From NCBI RefSeq assembly GCF_001435775.1, contig NZ_AZFK01000087.1, positions 1-64,000 on the forward strand: 64,000 nt of DNA, in the 5' to 3' direction. How positions within the stretch are numbered: position 1 is the stretch's first letter; every line of letters starts with the position of its first letter. A program made the position numbers and the translations under genes. This document shows positions 1 to 7,131 of this stretch, piece after piece. The stretch is from Limosilactobacillus ingluviei DSM 15946. GTDB lineage: Bacteria; Bacillota; Bacilli; Lactobacillales; Lactobacillaceae. A model generated the notes under the pieces. It worked only from the letters and a program-made list of their open reading frames with translations. It was not told the DNA's origin and ran no database searches.

Positions 1-56
1 CTAGCTGCCTAATCATTTACATAATTCAACTTTCCACTTGACAGGGTCCAGTTCAC
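1..56 (+). promoter_or_regulatory. possible end of the CRISPR array 1 leader
   Basis: These 56 bases precede the first repeat and contain no repeat, although spacers here are only 33-35 nt, so the array appears to begin at 57. The stretch shares TTACATA, and ACTTGA 15-16 nt before the repeat, with the sequence ahead of array 2. This suggests the 3' end of a leader. The window edge cuts off the rest, and cas genes, if present, would lie to the left. Confidence 0.4.
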
Positions 57-431
57 ATCGCACTCTGTAATGGAGTGCGTGGATTGAAATATTGATGACG
101 ACGGCGATGTGAAGACCGACACCGGATCGCACTCTGTAATGGAGTGCGTGGATTGAAATACTACAGAAGAGGGCTGGGGCTGTGAATATCGCGAATCGCA
201 CTCTGTAATGGAGTGCGTGGATTGAAATGGCTCGCAGGCATCGGATATATTTTGCCGGATCATCGCACTCTGTAATGGAGTGCGTGGATTGAAATTTACC
301 AAAGGTCCAAACGCCAAAGGGTAGTATTGTATCGCACTCTGTAATGGAGTGCGTGGATTGAAATGGCGTGCCAGAAAACGGAAATTAATATGTAGTAATC
401 GCACTCTGTAACGGAGTGCGCGGTTTAAAAT
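57..431 (+). CRISPR. CRISPR array 1, type I-C-like repeats, 6 repeats and 5 spacers
   Basis: Repeats of 34 nt start at 57, 126, 195, 262, 331 and 398. Each begins ATCGCACTCTGTAA and ends GTGGATTGAAAT, with a GCACTC/GAGTGC stem. The first five repeats have GTAATGG at the centre. Spacers are 33-35 nt (91-125, 160-194, 229-261, 296-330, 365-397). The last repeat (398-431) is degenerate in its 3' half (GCGCGGTTTAAAAT), the usual sign of the leader-distal end, so transcription runs left to right. The repeat matches the GTGGATTGAAAT-ending class of type I-C systems (established knowledge). No cas gene is in the window, so the subtype is inferred from the repeat only. Confidence 0.95.
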
Positions 432-453
432 AGTCAGACCATTCCCTTTTACG

Positions 454-482
454 TTGATACTAGTTGATACAAATGTTACTAT
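454..482 (+). promoter_or_regulatory. promoter of mazEF
   Basis: TTGATA (454-459), a 17-nt spacer and TACTAT (477-482) lie 44 nt upstream of the antitoxin start. The heptamer TTGATAC is directly repeated (454-460, 464-470), which could be part of an autoregulatory operator. The promoter begins only 22 nt after the terminal CRISPR repeat. Confidence 0.5.
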
Positions 483-525
483 GGTACTAGCAAAATGTTA
501 TGATTTACCAAAGGAGGGCGACAAG

Positions 526-780
526 ATGAACCAAGGGGAGTTAACGCTTAGCAAGTGGGGGAATAGTTTGTCGATTCGTTTACCACAAAAGTTATTAAAT
601 CAATTTGGGCTGGAACAAAATGATAAGTTTGAGTTTAAGGCTACTGATAATGAGATTATTTTGAAGCCAGTCAAAGAAACGAAAGCGATTGATAAGCTTC
701 TAGCTGGATATGACCGTAGTCAGCCATACCCAATGGAAGTGGTTGACAAAGGGGGCGCAGTGGGTGAAGAACTTTATTAA
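526..780 (+). CDS. mazE: MazE-type antitoxin (AbrB/SpoVT fold)
   Basis: An 84-residue protein that should bind and neutralise the RNase toxin encoded next and repress its own promoter. The N-terminal part (LTLSKWGNSLSIRLP, then DKFEF and EIILKP) is the swapped-hairpin AbrB DNA-binding domain of MazE antitoxins. The acidic, flexible C-terminus would wrap the toxin. The ATG at 526 is chosen because AAGGAGGG (511-518) sits 8 nt upstream; an upstream ATG at 454 lacks a ribosome binding site and adds unrelated residues. mazF follows after 67 nt. The pair sits between two CRISPR arrays, an unusual place for a toxin-antitoxin locus. Confidence 0.88.
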   Translation: MNQGELTLSKWGNSLSIRLPQKLLNQFGLEQNDKFEFKATDNEIILKPVKETKAIDKLLAGYDRSQPYPMEVVDKGGAVGEELY

Positions 781-847
781 ATGATGGGTTCTGATAAGCT
801 GCGCCAATGCGCTTTAATACGAATAATAAATTTATGGAGGTGTCCAT

Positions 848-1201
848 GTGAGTGTACAAAAGCCGCTGGCTAAAGGCGACATTATCCTGGTTTCAAATGA
901 TCCAAAGCCACATCACAATCGGGAGCAAAAAGGGCTGCGACCATGGTTGGTTCTAAGTGAGCAGGCTTTGAATGAAGTATCGCCGTTTGTTTGGGCAGTT
1001 CCGTTTACGACAACAGATCGATCATACCCGCTTGTCTATGAGTGGTTAGCAGCAGAGCGGGGAACCCAAACATATGGAACTTTACTTTGCGATCAATTGA
1101 CAACGCTTGATGTTGTCCATCGTTACTATAGTTTCCTTGAACATACTGATGTGCCGGTAGAGGTGGATCAACTGGTAAAAGCAATCTTGGGGTTTGAGTA
1201 A
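848..1201 (+). CDS. mazF: MazF/PemK-family endoribonuclease toxin
   Basis: A 117-residue protein matching the PemK/MazF family: GDIILVSNDP near residue 10, EQKGLRPWLVLS around 27-38, and a central WAVPFTTTDR strand. Family members cut mRNA at short motifs when not bound by the antitoxin. The start is GTG at 848 with TGGAGG a few bases upstream; an overlapping ATG at 846 is out of frame and meets TGA at once. The order antitoxin then toxin is standard. The family is clear; the exact sequence specificity cannot be read from sequence. Confidence 0.9.
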   Translation: MSVQKPLAKGDIILVSNDPKPHHNREQKGLRPWLVLSEQALNEVSPFVWAVPFTTTDRSYPLVYEWLAAERGTQTYGTLLCDQLTTLDVVHRYYSFLEHTDVPVEVDQLVKAILGFE

Positions 1202-1592
1202 TCAAGGTTGCTGGCCAAGTTATCTCATCACTTATTAGCAATTAAAGCATTAGAAACGTGAATTGAATCGATTAAGATAATATCTGCTAATGTGTGAGGA
1301 AACTAAGTAAGTGGGGCTAGTTAACAATAATTTAAACTAAGTTAGTAGGGACTAGAAAAGAATTGTTAAGCCAACTATTAAGTAAATGTTAGGCTTCCCT
1401 CGTAGATACTCTGCTGCTTCCTTAGAAAAGAGGTGCGAACCTTAGGTAAACATATTTTGCCCGGAAGATTCGCACCAACAAAACATGCGATTAAGTCTCA
1501 TTGGGAGACATTTGGCTTGCGTGGTTTGTCATTTTTAGTCGCAAGATTACATAGAAAAGCTGTATTTTAGACTTGAACCACAATATCTTGCG
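1202..1592 (+). promoter_or_regulatory. intergenic stretch: probable leader of CRISPR array 2
   Basis: No convincing gene lies in these 391 bases. An inverted repeat, GGTGCGAA (1432-1439) and TTCGCACC (1469-1476), has a 29-nt loop. The last 50 bases share TTACATA and ACTTGA with the start of the window. I read the right part as the AT-rich leader of array 2 and the inverted repeat as a protein-binding or transcriptional element. The function is inference. Confidence 0.45.
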
Positions 1593-2039
1593 ATCGCACT
1601 CTGTAACGGAGTGCGTGGATTGAAATAGCATTTGGTCATGCTGGGCCGTGGCCACCAATTGATCGCACTCTGTAACGGAGTGCGTGGATTGAAATCTTGC
1701 CAGTTGTGGCATGGGCTACTTTATCGGCTATCGCACTCTGTAACGGAGTGCGTGGATTGAAATTGCAACTCGGGGATATCGATCCAGTCCTTGCCCCCGT
1801 ATCGCACTCTGTAACGGAGTGCGTGGATTGAAATTTGGAAAGAAATGCAGTCAACGGCAGTCAAAGAACAATCGCACTCTGTAACGGAGTGCGTGGATTG
1901 AAATATTTACAGCCCGGTATGTAAGTCTATTTAACGAATCGCACTTTGTAACGGAGTGCGTGGATTGAAATACGCGGACGTGTAAATGGGCATAGTAGTG
2001 ATCATATCGCACTCTGCAACGGAGTGCGTGGATTGAAAT
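1593..2039 (+). CRISPR. CRISPR array 2, same repeat family, 7 repeats and 6 spacers
   Basis: 34-nt repeats start at 1593, 1662, 1730, 1801, 1871, 1938 and 2006. They differ from array 1 by GTAACGG instead of GTAATGG. The sixth carries CACTTTG and the seventh CTGCAAC, so decay increases to the right. Spacers are 33-37 nt. Spacer 1905-1937 reads FTARYVSLFN in one frame and 1835-1870 reads WKEMQSTAVKE, compatible with phage coding origin (inference). After 2039 there is no further spacer of normal size; about 975 bases of phage-like DNA follow before a degenerate repeat at 3015. Confidence 0.95.
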
Positions 2040-2668
2040 GATCGGTCCAAACCTACTACTGATATTAAAGTAATTCAAGCCCGTTACGATCATGCTATTT
2101 CGCAATATCGTAAAGAGACTGGTATTGATGTAGTTAAGCTGATGGCGCCGGAAAATTCATCGATGAGAGTAATCTATACGATGATGAGAAAGTAAAATTT
2201 GTTAAGTGGCTGGTGGTTCGGAACGGGTATAATACGATTCCAACGCCGGTTGATCAGTATAGTGGGCAAATTGTTTACCGTGGGGTTCACGATAGCGACG
2301 GGGTAACAGCCGATGAATTTATTGAGAAGCTTAAAACCACATCATTAATGATTTCGGGAGCAGATAGTTCTTCGAAAGGCCGAGGAGCTTATTTTTCTGA
2401 AGATGATTTTCAAGCGCAAATGCATTCGTTGCGCGGCGCAAATTCTAAGGTTACGGAATGGGGAATTAATTCTAAAGCTAAAGTACTTGATATTATCGAT
2501 TCATCAAAAATGCTTGCAAATCTTGAAAATATTACTGACAAAAATTCAGTAATGGATTACAATCATGAAATCGTAGGCATTTTAAGTGGATATGATATTA
2601 TTAAAATGGGAGCGACACTAAATGTCCTTAATTTGGAGGTAGTCGAATGGCTAAAAAGTTCAAGATAG
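2037..2668 (+). pseudogene. 5'-truncated, frameshifted phage toxin tip (ADP-ribosyltransferase-like)
   Basis: Coding sequence starts directly at the last repeat of array 2, with no start codon of its own. Frame 1 (2037-2195) reads KPTTDIKVIQARYDHAISQ to GIDVVK. The frame then shifts near 2138, apparently by loss of one base, and continues as ADGAGKFIDESNLYDDEKVK to a stop at 2668. Downstream residues IVYRGVHDS and GRGAYFSEDDF, followed by KVLDIIDSS, resemble the YRG and GxGxYF blocks of ADP-ribosyltransferases carried as C-terminal tips of phage head (MuF-type) polymorphic toxins. That family assignment is from memory of motifs, not a search. A GTG at 2213 could start a 151-residue remnant but has no clear ribosome binding site. 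The following gene overlaps its end. Confidence 0.6.
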
Positions 2669-2934
2669 ATTCTGTTCATTATGAATTTTGCTTTACGAGT
2701 AAAATCGTTAAAGGCAAATATTCTCAAGACGAAATGGAGATTATTTCAACTTTTTGGTCAAACTGGGCTGACTTCCCATTAGGTTACGATATAGATCATC
2801 AAACGATCGGATTCGAGCCAAACGATGGTTGTTGTTACGTCGATTCAATCGACGAACTAGTCCCACCAATGTTAACTCCAGCAGACAAACAGCGTTTAAT
2901 CGCTGAGATCAAGAAACACTTAATCAAACTTTAA
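2647..2934 (+). CDS. small acidic protein, possible immunity partner of the upstream toxin remnant
   Basis: A 95-residue protein I do not recognise. It starts at ATG 2647 with GGAGG (2635-2639) eight bases upstream and overlaps the end of the upstream toxin-like frame by 22 nt. It has no signal peptide or membrane segment. Its middle is acidic and aromatic (FWSNWADFPLGYDIDHQ, DGCCYVDSIDEL) and it ends in an amphipathic helix. Position and overlap fit the immunity gene of a polymorphic toxin. It has stayed intact while the toxin is broken. The role is inferred from context only. Confidence 0.6.
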   Translation: MAKKFKIDSVHYEFCFTSKIVKGKYSQDEMEIISTFWSNWADFPLGYDIDHQTIGFEPNDGCCYVDSIDELVPPMLTPADKQRLIAEIKKHLIKL

Positions 2935-2962
2935 CGGTTACCAATGCGGTAGCCGTTTTTAT
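2935..2962 (+). terminator. rho-independent terminator after the phage-like pair
   Basis: CGGTTACC and GGTAGCCG form a stem with a 5-nt loop followed by TTTTT, directly after the stop codon. Confidence 0.8.
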
Positions 2963-3014
2963 TATGCCTTTTCCCTGACTGCAGGCGTAAAAGAACAGCT
3001 GAGACTGTCTCCCA

Positions 3015-3048
3015 ATCGCACTCTGTAACGGAGTGCGTGACTTAAAAT
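3015..3048 (+). repeat. isolated degenerate CRISPR repeat
   Basis: A 34-nt copy with an intact 5' half (ATCGCACTCTGTAACGG) and a decayed 3' half (GTGACTTAAAAT), like the terminal repeat of array 1. The bases after both degenerate repeats are similar (CCCTTTTACGTTGA near 445 and CCCCTTACGTTAA near 3051). This supports reading it as the original end of array 2, now separated from the rest by phage-like DNA. Confidence 0.85.
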
Positions 3049-3095
3049 GCCCCTTACGTTAACGCTCAAGCAACTTACCGAAGGGCTCCCGCGAC

Positions 3096-3123
3096 AAAAA
3101 AGCACCCCCATAATTAGGGGTGC
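3096..3123 (-). terminator. terminator of the MFS gene
   Basis: GCACCCCC and GGGGTGC form a stem; on the minus strand it is followed by TTTTTT. Confidence 0.85.
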
Positions 3124-3142
3124 CAAGCATTAATTACTTAGT

Positions 3143-4360
3143 CTATTTAGCAGTTCGCGTTCGGGTGACCATGACAATCAACAGGTTGATTAAGAGGGTT
3201 GCGCCAGTCAGCCAAAAGACGGCCGGGTAAGAAAAAAGGCCGGAAACTAAGGACCCCATCAGCGAGCCCAAGACGGAACCGGCGGCTTGAAAGGACTGGT
3301 TATAAGAAAAGATCCGGCCAAAGGCTTCGTGGGGAACGTCCAAAGTGAGGATCGTTTGAGCCGCTGGCATTAAGCCCGCGCTGGCCAACCCCAGGATAAA
3401 GCGCCACCCGGCCAGCCAAGCGGGCGAATGGGTGAGGGCCATCGGAATAAAGAGCAGGGTCGCAATGGCCAGGCCAAGTTGCAAGATCCGCTCGGGGCCG
3501 ACGTGATCCATCAAGTGGCCGACTTTAGAGGCGGATAAGAGATTGCCCAGCCCCGGGGCGGCGGCCACAATTCCGGCAATTAAGGCTAAATTGCGGTGGT
3601 TGCCAATCATGTCCCGCACATACAGGGAAACGATCGGGTCAATGCTCATGACCGAGGCTTGGACAATCAAAGTCGTGACAAACATGGCATAGATTAGCTT
3701 GACATTTGGAATCAAATGCAACAGCTCCCGCATCGGCTTGAGTTCTGTCGGCTGAATTGGGGTAAAGTGTTCGTCCACTAAGGTTAAGGTCAGCAGAAAG
3801 GTTAATAACATCAAACCCCCGGTAATAAAGAAGGGGATCCGGTAGCCGCACCAATCCGACAACGCGCCGCCCAGCAAGGGCCCAACCAGGTTGCCCGAGA
3901 CGCCGGCCGTCATCATCGTTGACATCACCCAGCCGGACTTGCGATGAGGTGTTTCACCAGCGATCAGGGCTGTAGCGTTGTTAATGTAGCCCGAAAAGGC
4001 CCCCTGTAAGAAACGCATGAAAATAATCATCCAGACGTTGGTGGCCAGCCCCGTCACGAAGATCGTGATGGCCATTACGCCACTGGCCCGCAAACACATT
4101 AATTTCCGCCCCTTGGTGTCAGCTAGGCTGCCCCAAAAGGGGGAGACCAAAGCTTGCGAGATGAAGGTCATCGCAAAGGCCAGGCCTGAAAAGAGGTTTA
4201 ACTGGAAATGTGTGAAGGTTCCCAACTCGTTAATAAACAAAGAAATAAAGGGCATCGTCATCGAATAGCCCATCCCGGTGATAAAGCAGCCCAGCCATAA
4301 GACGATGAAGGCGCGGCGCCAGCCCGCGGGGAAAGGTTCGTCAGTTGCGATTTGAGACAT
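3143..4360 (-). CDS. MFS multidrug efflux transporter (MdtG/PmrA-like)
   Basis: A 405-residue proton-driven exporter with about 12 membrane helices, the usual length for DHA1 drug transporters. WGSLADTKGRK between helices 2 and 3 is the MFS gating motif. RFLQGAFSGYINNATALI matches the helix-4 region of the MdtG/PmrA group, known for fluoroquinolone and dye efflux. The substrate cannot be deduced. The start ATG follows AGAAGGAG. A 13-bp palindrome, TTACTAATAGTAA (4380-4392), lies just upstream of that ribosome binding site and may be a repressor site. The gene stands alone with its own terminator. Confidence 0.85.
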   Translation of the reverse strand: MSQIATDEPFPAGWRRAFIVLWLGCFITGMGYSMTMPFISLFINELGTFTHFQLNLFSGLAFAMTFISQALVSPFWGSLADTKGRKLMCLRASGVMAITIFVTGLATNVWMIIFMRFLQGAFSGYINNATALIAGETPHRKSGWVMSTMMTAGVSGNLVGPLLGGALSDWCGYRIPFFITGGLMLLTFLLTLTLVDEHFTPIQPTELKPMRELLHLIPNVKLIYAMFVTTLIVQASVMSIDPIVSLYVRDMIGNHRNLALIAGIVAAAPGLGNLLSASKVGHLMDHVGPERILQLGLAIATLLFIPMALTHSPAWLAGWRFILGLASAGLMPAAQTILTLDVPHEAFGRIFSYNQSFQAAGSVLGSLMGSLVSGLFSYPAVFWLTGATLLINLLIVMVTRTRTAK

Positions 4361-4379
4361 TGAAAAATACTCCTTCTTT

Positions 4380-4392
4380 TTACTAATAGTAA
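4380..4392. promoter_or_regulatory. palindrome upstream of the MFS gene
   Basis: TTACTAATAGTAA is a perfect 6-1-6 palindrome between the MFS ribosome binding site and its probable -10 region. It is a candidate operator; no regulator is encoded next to it. Confidence 0.4.
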
Positions 4393-4485
4393 TTAGAATA
4401 CCATAATTGCGGGCGCTTGACTTTTTAAATTCGGTTCAGTGGGGTAAGATTAACTTAACTTTTGTGGAAAGCAGGGAACGGTGCG

Positions 4486-5331
4486 ATGCAAACAATTGCC
4501 ATTTTTTCAGATATTCACGGAAATGCGACCGCCTTCAAAGCGATGCTCGCAGATGCTAAGGCTCAAGGGGCGACGGATTACTGGTTCTTAGGGGACCTCT
4601 TGATGCCCGGCCCGGGAGTGGCCGAAATTTGGGACCTGCTGGAAGCCATCCACCCCAGTCAGCTCGTCCGGGGCAATTGGGATGATTTAGTAATTCACGG
4701 TGCGCGGGGCGAAATTGATTTAAAAAAGCCTTCCCACGTTTACTTTGCCCGCCTGGCCCAGTTTGTCGCCGAACGGCTGCCCAAATCGGCCTTGGCGACG
4801 ATGGCAGCCTGGCCCTTACGGCAAACCGTAACCGTTGGCAAGCTGAATTTCAGTTTGTCGCATAATTTACCCAAGCTCAACATGGGCCAGGCCCTCTTTC
4901 CGACCAATTCCAGTCGCAAGTTTGACCAGCTCTTCTTACCAGAAACGGACGTGGCCTTATACGCCCACGTGCATCACCAATTATTGCGCTATGGGTCAGA
5001 TGAGCGGATTATCTTAAATCCTGGTTCGGTGGGAGAACCCTTTAATGGGCAGGCAAAACTGCAAGCGGATACCCGCGCTCAGTACCTCATCTTGCAAGTC
5101 GATGAGCAGGGCTTGGCGGGCCTGAACTTCCGGCACGTGGCTTATGATCGTAAGGCCGAGTGGCGAGCGGCGCAAGCGGCCGAACTGCCTTACTTGGCGA
5201 TTTATCACCGTCACTTAAAGACGGGGCGGGTGTATACGCACAACCAAGAAATGCTGGCTGCGGCGAATGCAAAGTATAACTACGTCGCCGAATGCCAACA
5301 GTACCAAGCCCAATTCGCCCACAATAAATAA
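4486..5331 (+). CDS. calcineurin-like metallophosphoesterase (YfcE-type)
   Basis: A 281-residue cytosolic phosphodiesterase with the metal-ligand series of the family: IFSDIHGN at residues 6-13, FLGDLL, RGNWDD and AHVHHQ. The family hydrolyses phosphomonoesters or phosphodiesters with two divalent metals. The C-terminal third (about residues 190-281) is longer than in minimal YfcE proteins and is not recognised. ATG 4486 is preferred over an upstream TTG because GCAGGGA lies 8 nt before it and the conserved fold starts at once. It is divergent from the MFS gene and probably monocistronic. The natural substrate is unknown. Confidence 0.8.
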   Translation: MQTIAIFSDIHGNATAFKAMLADAKAQGATDYWFLGDLLMPGPGVAEIWDLLEAIHPSQLVRGNWDDLVIHGARGEIDLKKPSHVYFARLAQFVAERLPKSALATMAAWPLRQTVTVGKLNFSLSHNLPKLNMGQALFPTNSSRKFDQLFLPETDVALYAHVHHQLLRYGSDERIILNPGSVGEPFNGQAKLQADTRAQYLILQVDEQGLAGLNFRHVAYDRKAEWRAAQAAELPYLAIYHRHLKTGRVYTHNQEMLAAANAKYNYVAECQQYQAQFAHNK

Positions 5332-5446
5332 CTTACTTTTTGTGAGCTAAATTAATTGCTTTTTGGGACCCCGTTCGCTACACTAACATCAGTGAATTGA
5401 CTCTCCTCACCTGGGGACAACTTGAGTAGGCTGATAAGGAGTTTTT

Positions 5447-5716
5447 ATGGCAAAGAAAGCAAAAATTGCCAAGGCCCAACGCCAAGCAGCAATGGTGGCC
5501 AAGTATGCGGCCAAGCGGGCAGCGCTTAAGGCCGCCCATGATTATGCTGGGTTAGCTCAGCTGCCCCGTGATGCCAGCCCAGTTCGGCTGCGCAACCGGG
5601 ATCAATATGATGGTCGACCGCGGGGCTATTTGCGGCAATTTGGGATGTCGCGGTTAACTTTCCGGCGCTTAGCCCATGAAGGCAAGCTGCCGGGCGTCAA
5701 AAAAGCTAGTTGGTAA
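5447..5716 (+). CDS. rpsN: ribosomal protein S14, zinc-independent paralogue
   Basis: An 89-residue basic protein of the 30S subunit. Residues 45-89 ([19 protein letters not shown] to PGVKKASW) are the conserved S14 core, but the four cysteines of the short zinc form are absent. The longer length (89 rather than about 61) also marks the zinc-free type. In many Firmicutes this paralogue sits outside the ribosomal operon and is made under zinc shortage (established for Zur-regulated rpsN2). It stands alone here with a good ribosome binding site (AAGGAG) and its own terminator. No obvious Zur site was seen. Confidence 0.92.
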   Translation: MAKKAKIAKAQRQAAMVAKYAAKRAALKAAHDYAGLAQLPRDASPVRLRNRDQYDGRPRGYLRQFGMSRLTFRRLAHEGKLPGVKKASW

Positions 5717-5721
5717 GTCCG

Positions 5722-5761
5722 AACCACCCTTTTTCGCGCGGAAAAGGGGTGGTTTTATTTT
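5722..5761 (+). terminator. terminator of rpsN
   Basis: AACCACCCTTTTTC pairs with GAAAAGGGGTGGTT, followed by TTATTTT. Confidence 0.85.
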
Positions 5762-5829
5762 GGAAAAGGGCTTGCAAATCAGTGGTTAGCACGCGACAAT
5801 AAGGAAAAATCAGAAAGAAGGGGACCAAG

Positions 5830-7131
5830 ATGCAAAATTGGTTGGGAGCGCGAGTGGCAGCCCTGCACCACCGCACCTTTACCCGCGCACTGCGGCGGAC
5901 CTTAGTGGTCATTTTTCCCTTTGTTTTAGTCGGGGCCGTTAGTCAATGGCTGCAGGACAGCTTGCTCAATCCCAGTGGCTTTTTATACGGGGTTTTAGCC
6001 TTAGATGCGTGGACGACACCTGGCGTGATGCAAGTTTTGAGCAGCAATTTAATGGCTTTACGCGCGGTGACCTTAGGGATGGTTGGATTAGCGGCGGCGT
6101 TTGCCATGGCTAAATACACGGCCAGAAGCTACCAGCGCGATGAGCAGATGGCGGGGCTGACGGCATTGAGCGCCTATCTCTTATTGGCGTTGCGGCATGG
6201 CAACAATGGGCGCTTTAACCTCGATTGGATGCTGACCTCGTATGGGACCTTATTATTAGCGCTTCTGGTTGGCTATTTGGTTGGCCGGGCCTTTCGCCGG
6301 TGGGGGCAGCCCGCCTATCTGCCCCGGGAAGTGGCTTTAAGCGAAATCTTTTACCGGATGTTTGCGGCGTTACGGCCGATCTTGATTGTCTTAACCATCA
6401 GTTTAGTGTGCCAAGGATTGTTAAATTTGGCTTCTTACTACAGTTTACTTTCGCAATTTTACGGCTCATTGCAGGGGATCGGCAATGGCAACCAGCCGGT
6501 CTGGCTGAAATTTGCGGTAATTTGTTTGACCAATATCTTGGCCTGGGGTGGTTTAAATGGGCCATACTACAATGGCCAGCTGGACTTGGACGGCAGCCAA
6601 GTTGCGGCGGATTTAAATTACTTACTGACCCATCACGGGCAAGGTGACTTACCGTACCCGTATTTGGCTTCGGTTTTGCAAAAAGCCTTCGCCAATTTCG
6701 GTGGCCCGGGCCTGACCCTGGCCCTGTTGATTGCCCTGATTTTAGCCACCAACCAGCGGGATTACCACCGGCTAGTGCGGACCAACCTAGTCCCGGTGCT
6801 CTTTAACAGTGATTATGGCCTGGCGGTGGGCTTACCGGTGTTGCTGAATCCCTTGTACTTGATTCCCTTTTTAGGGTTGCCTTTGCTTAATCTGGCGGTA
6901 GCCAGTGGCTTGTTGGCTTTGCACCTGTTTCCGACCCCGGTTTACCCAGTCCCAACTGGTACGCCGGGCATTCTCTATGCCTTTTTTGGGACCAATGGCA
7001 ACTGGTGGGCCCTGTTGACTTCATTGGTCCTCTTGGCCGTTGATGTTGTGGGCTACTTGCCGTTTGTCAAGTTGGCCTTGCGGCTTAACGACCAGCTGCC
7101 AGCAACTGATCAAGGGAGGGAAAACGGATGA
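5830..7131 (+). CDS. EIIC-like membrane protein of the lactose/cellobiose PTS fold, substrate motif lost
   Basis: A 433-residue protein with about ten membrane helices and the overall layout of cellobiose/lactose-type PTS IIC subunits (WGGLNGPYYNG near residues 238-248; FANFGGPGLTLALLIALI later). Two hallmark sites are changed: the segment usually reading HGIN is GGLN, and the IFNINEP-type motif that contacts the sugar reads LFNSDYG before LAVGLPVLLNP. No EIIA, EIIB or sugar hydrolase gene is near. The downstream alpha/beta-hydrolase overlaps it by 4 nt (ATGA), so the two are translationally coupled. I infer a non-PTS role, perhaps as a membrane partner of that hydrolase; this is uncertain. 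Confidence 0.65.
   Translation: MQNWLGARVAALHHRTFTRALRRTLVVIFPFVLVGAVSQWLQDSLLNPSGFLYGVLALDAWTTPGVMQVLSSNLMALRAVTLGMVGLAAAFAMAKYTARSYQRDEQMAGLTALSAYLLLALRHGNNGRFNLDWMLTSYGTLLLALLVGYLVGRAFRRWGQPAYLPREVALSEIFYRMFAALRPILIVLTISLVCQGLLNLASYYSLLSQFYGSLQGIGNGNQPVWLKFAVICLTNILAWGGLNGPYYNGQLDLDGSQVAADLNYLLTHHGQGDLPYPYLASVLQKAFANFGGPGLTLALLIALILATNQRDYHRLVRTNLVPVLFNSDYGLAVGLPVLLNPLYLIPFLGLPLLNLAVASGLLALHLFPTPVYPVPTGTPGILYAFFGTNGNWWALLTSLVLLAVDVVGYLPFVKLALRLNDQLPATDQGRENG

Noticed and set aside
9-404. Long minus-strand frame with repeats like FQSTHSITECD across array 1
   Set aside because: It is the CRISPR repeat translated on the wrong strand; the periodic peptide follows the 34-nt repeats. The same holds for minus-strand frames over 1491-2105.
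1932-1971. The repeat with CACTTTG as a functional boundary or second leader
   Set aside because: It is a single substitution in an otherwise regular repeat with normal spacers on both sides.
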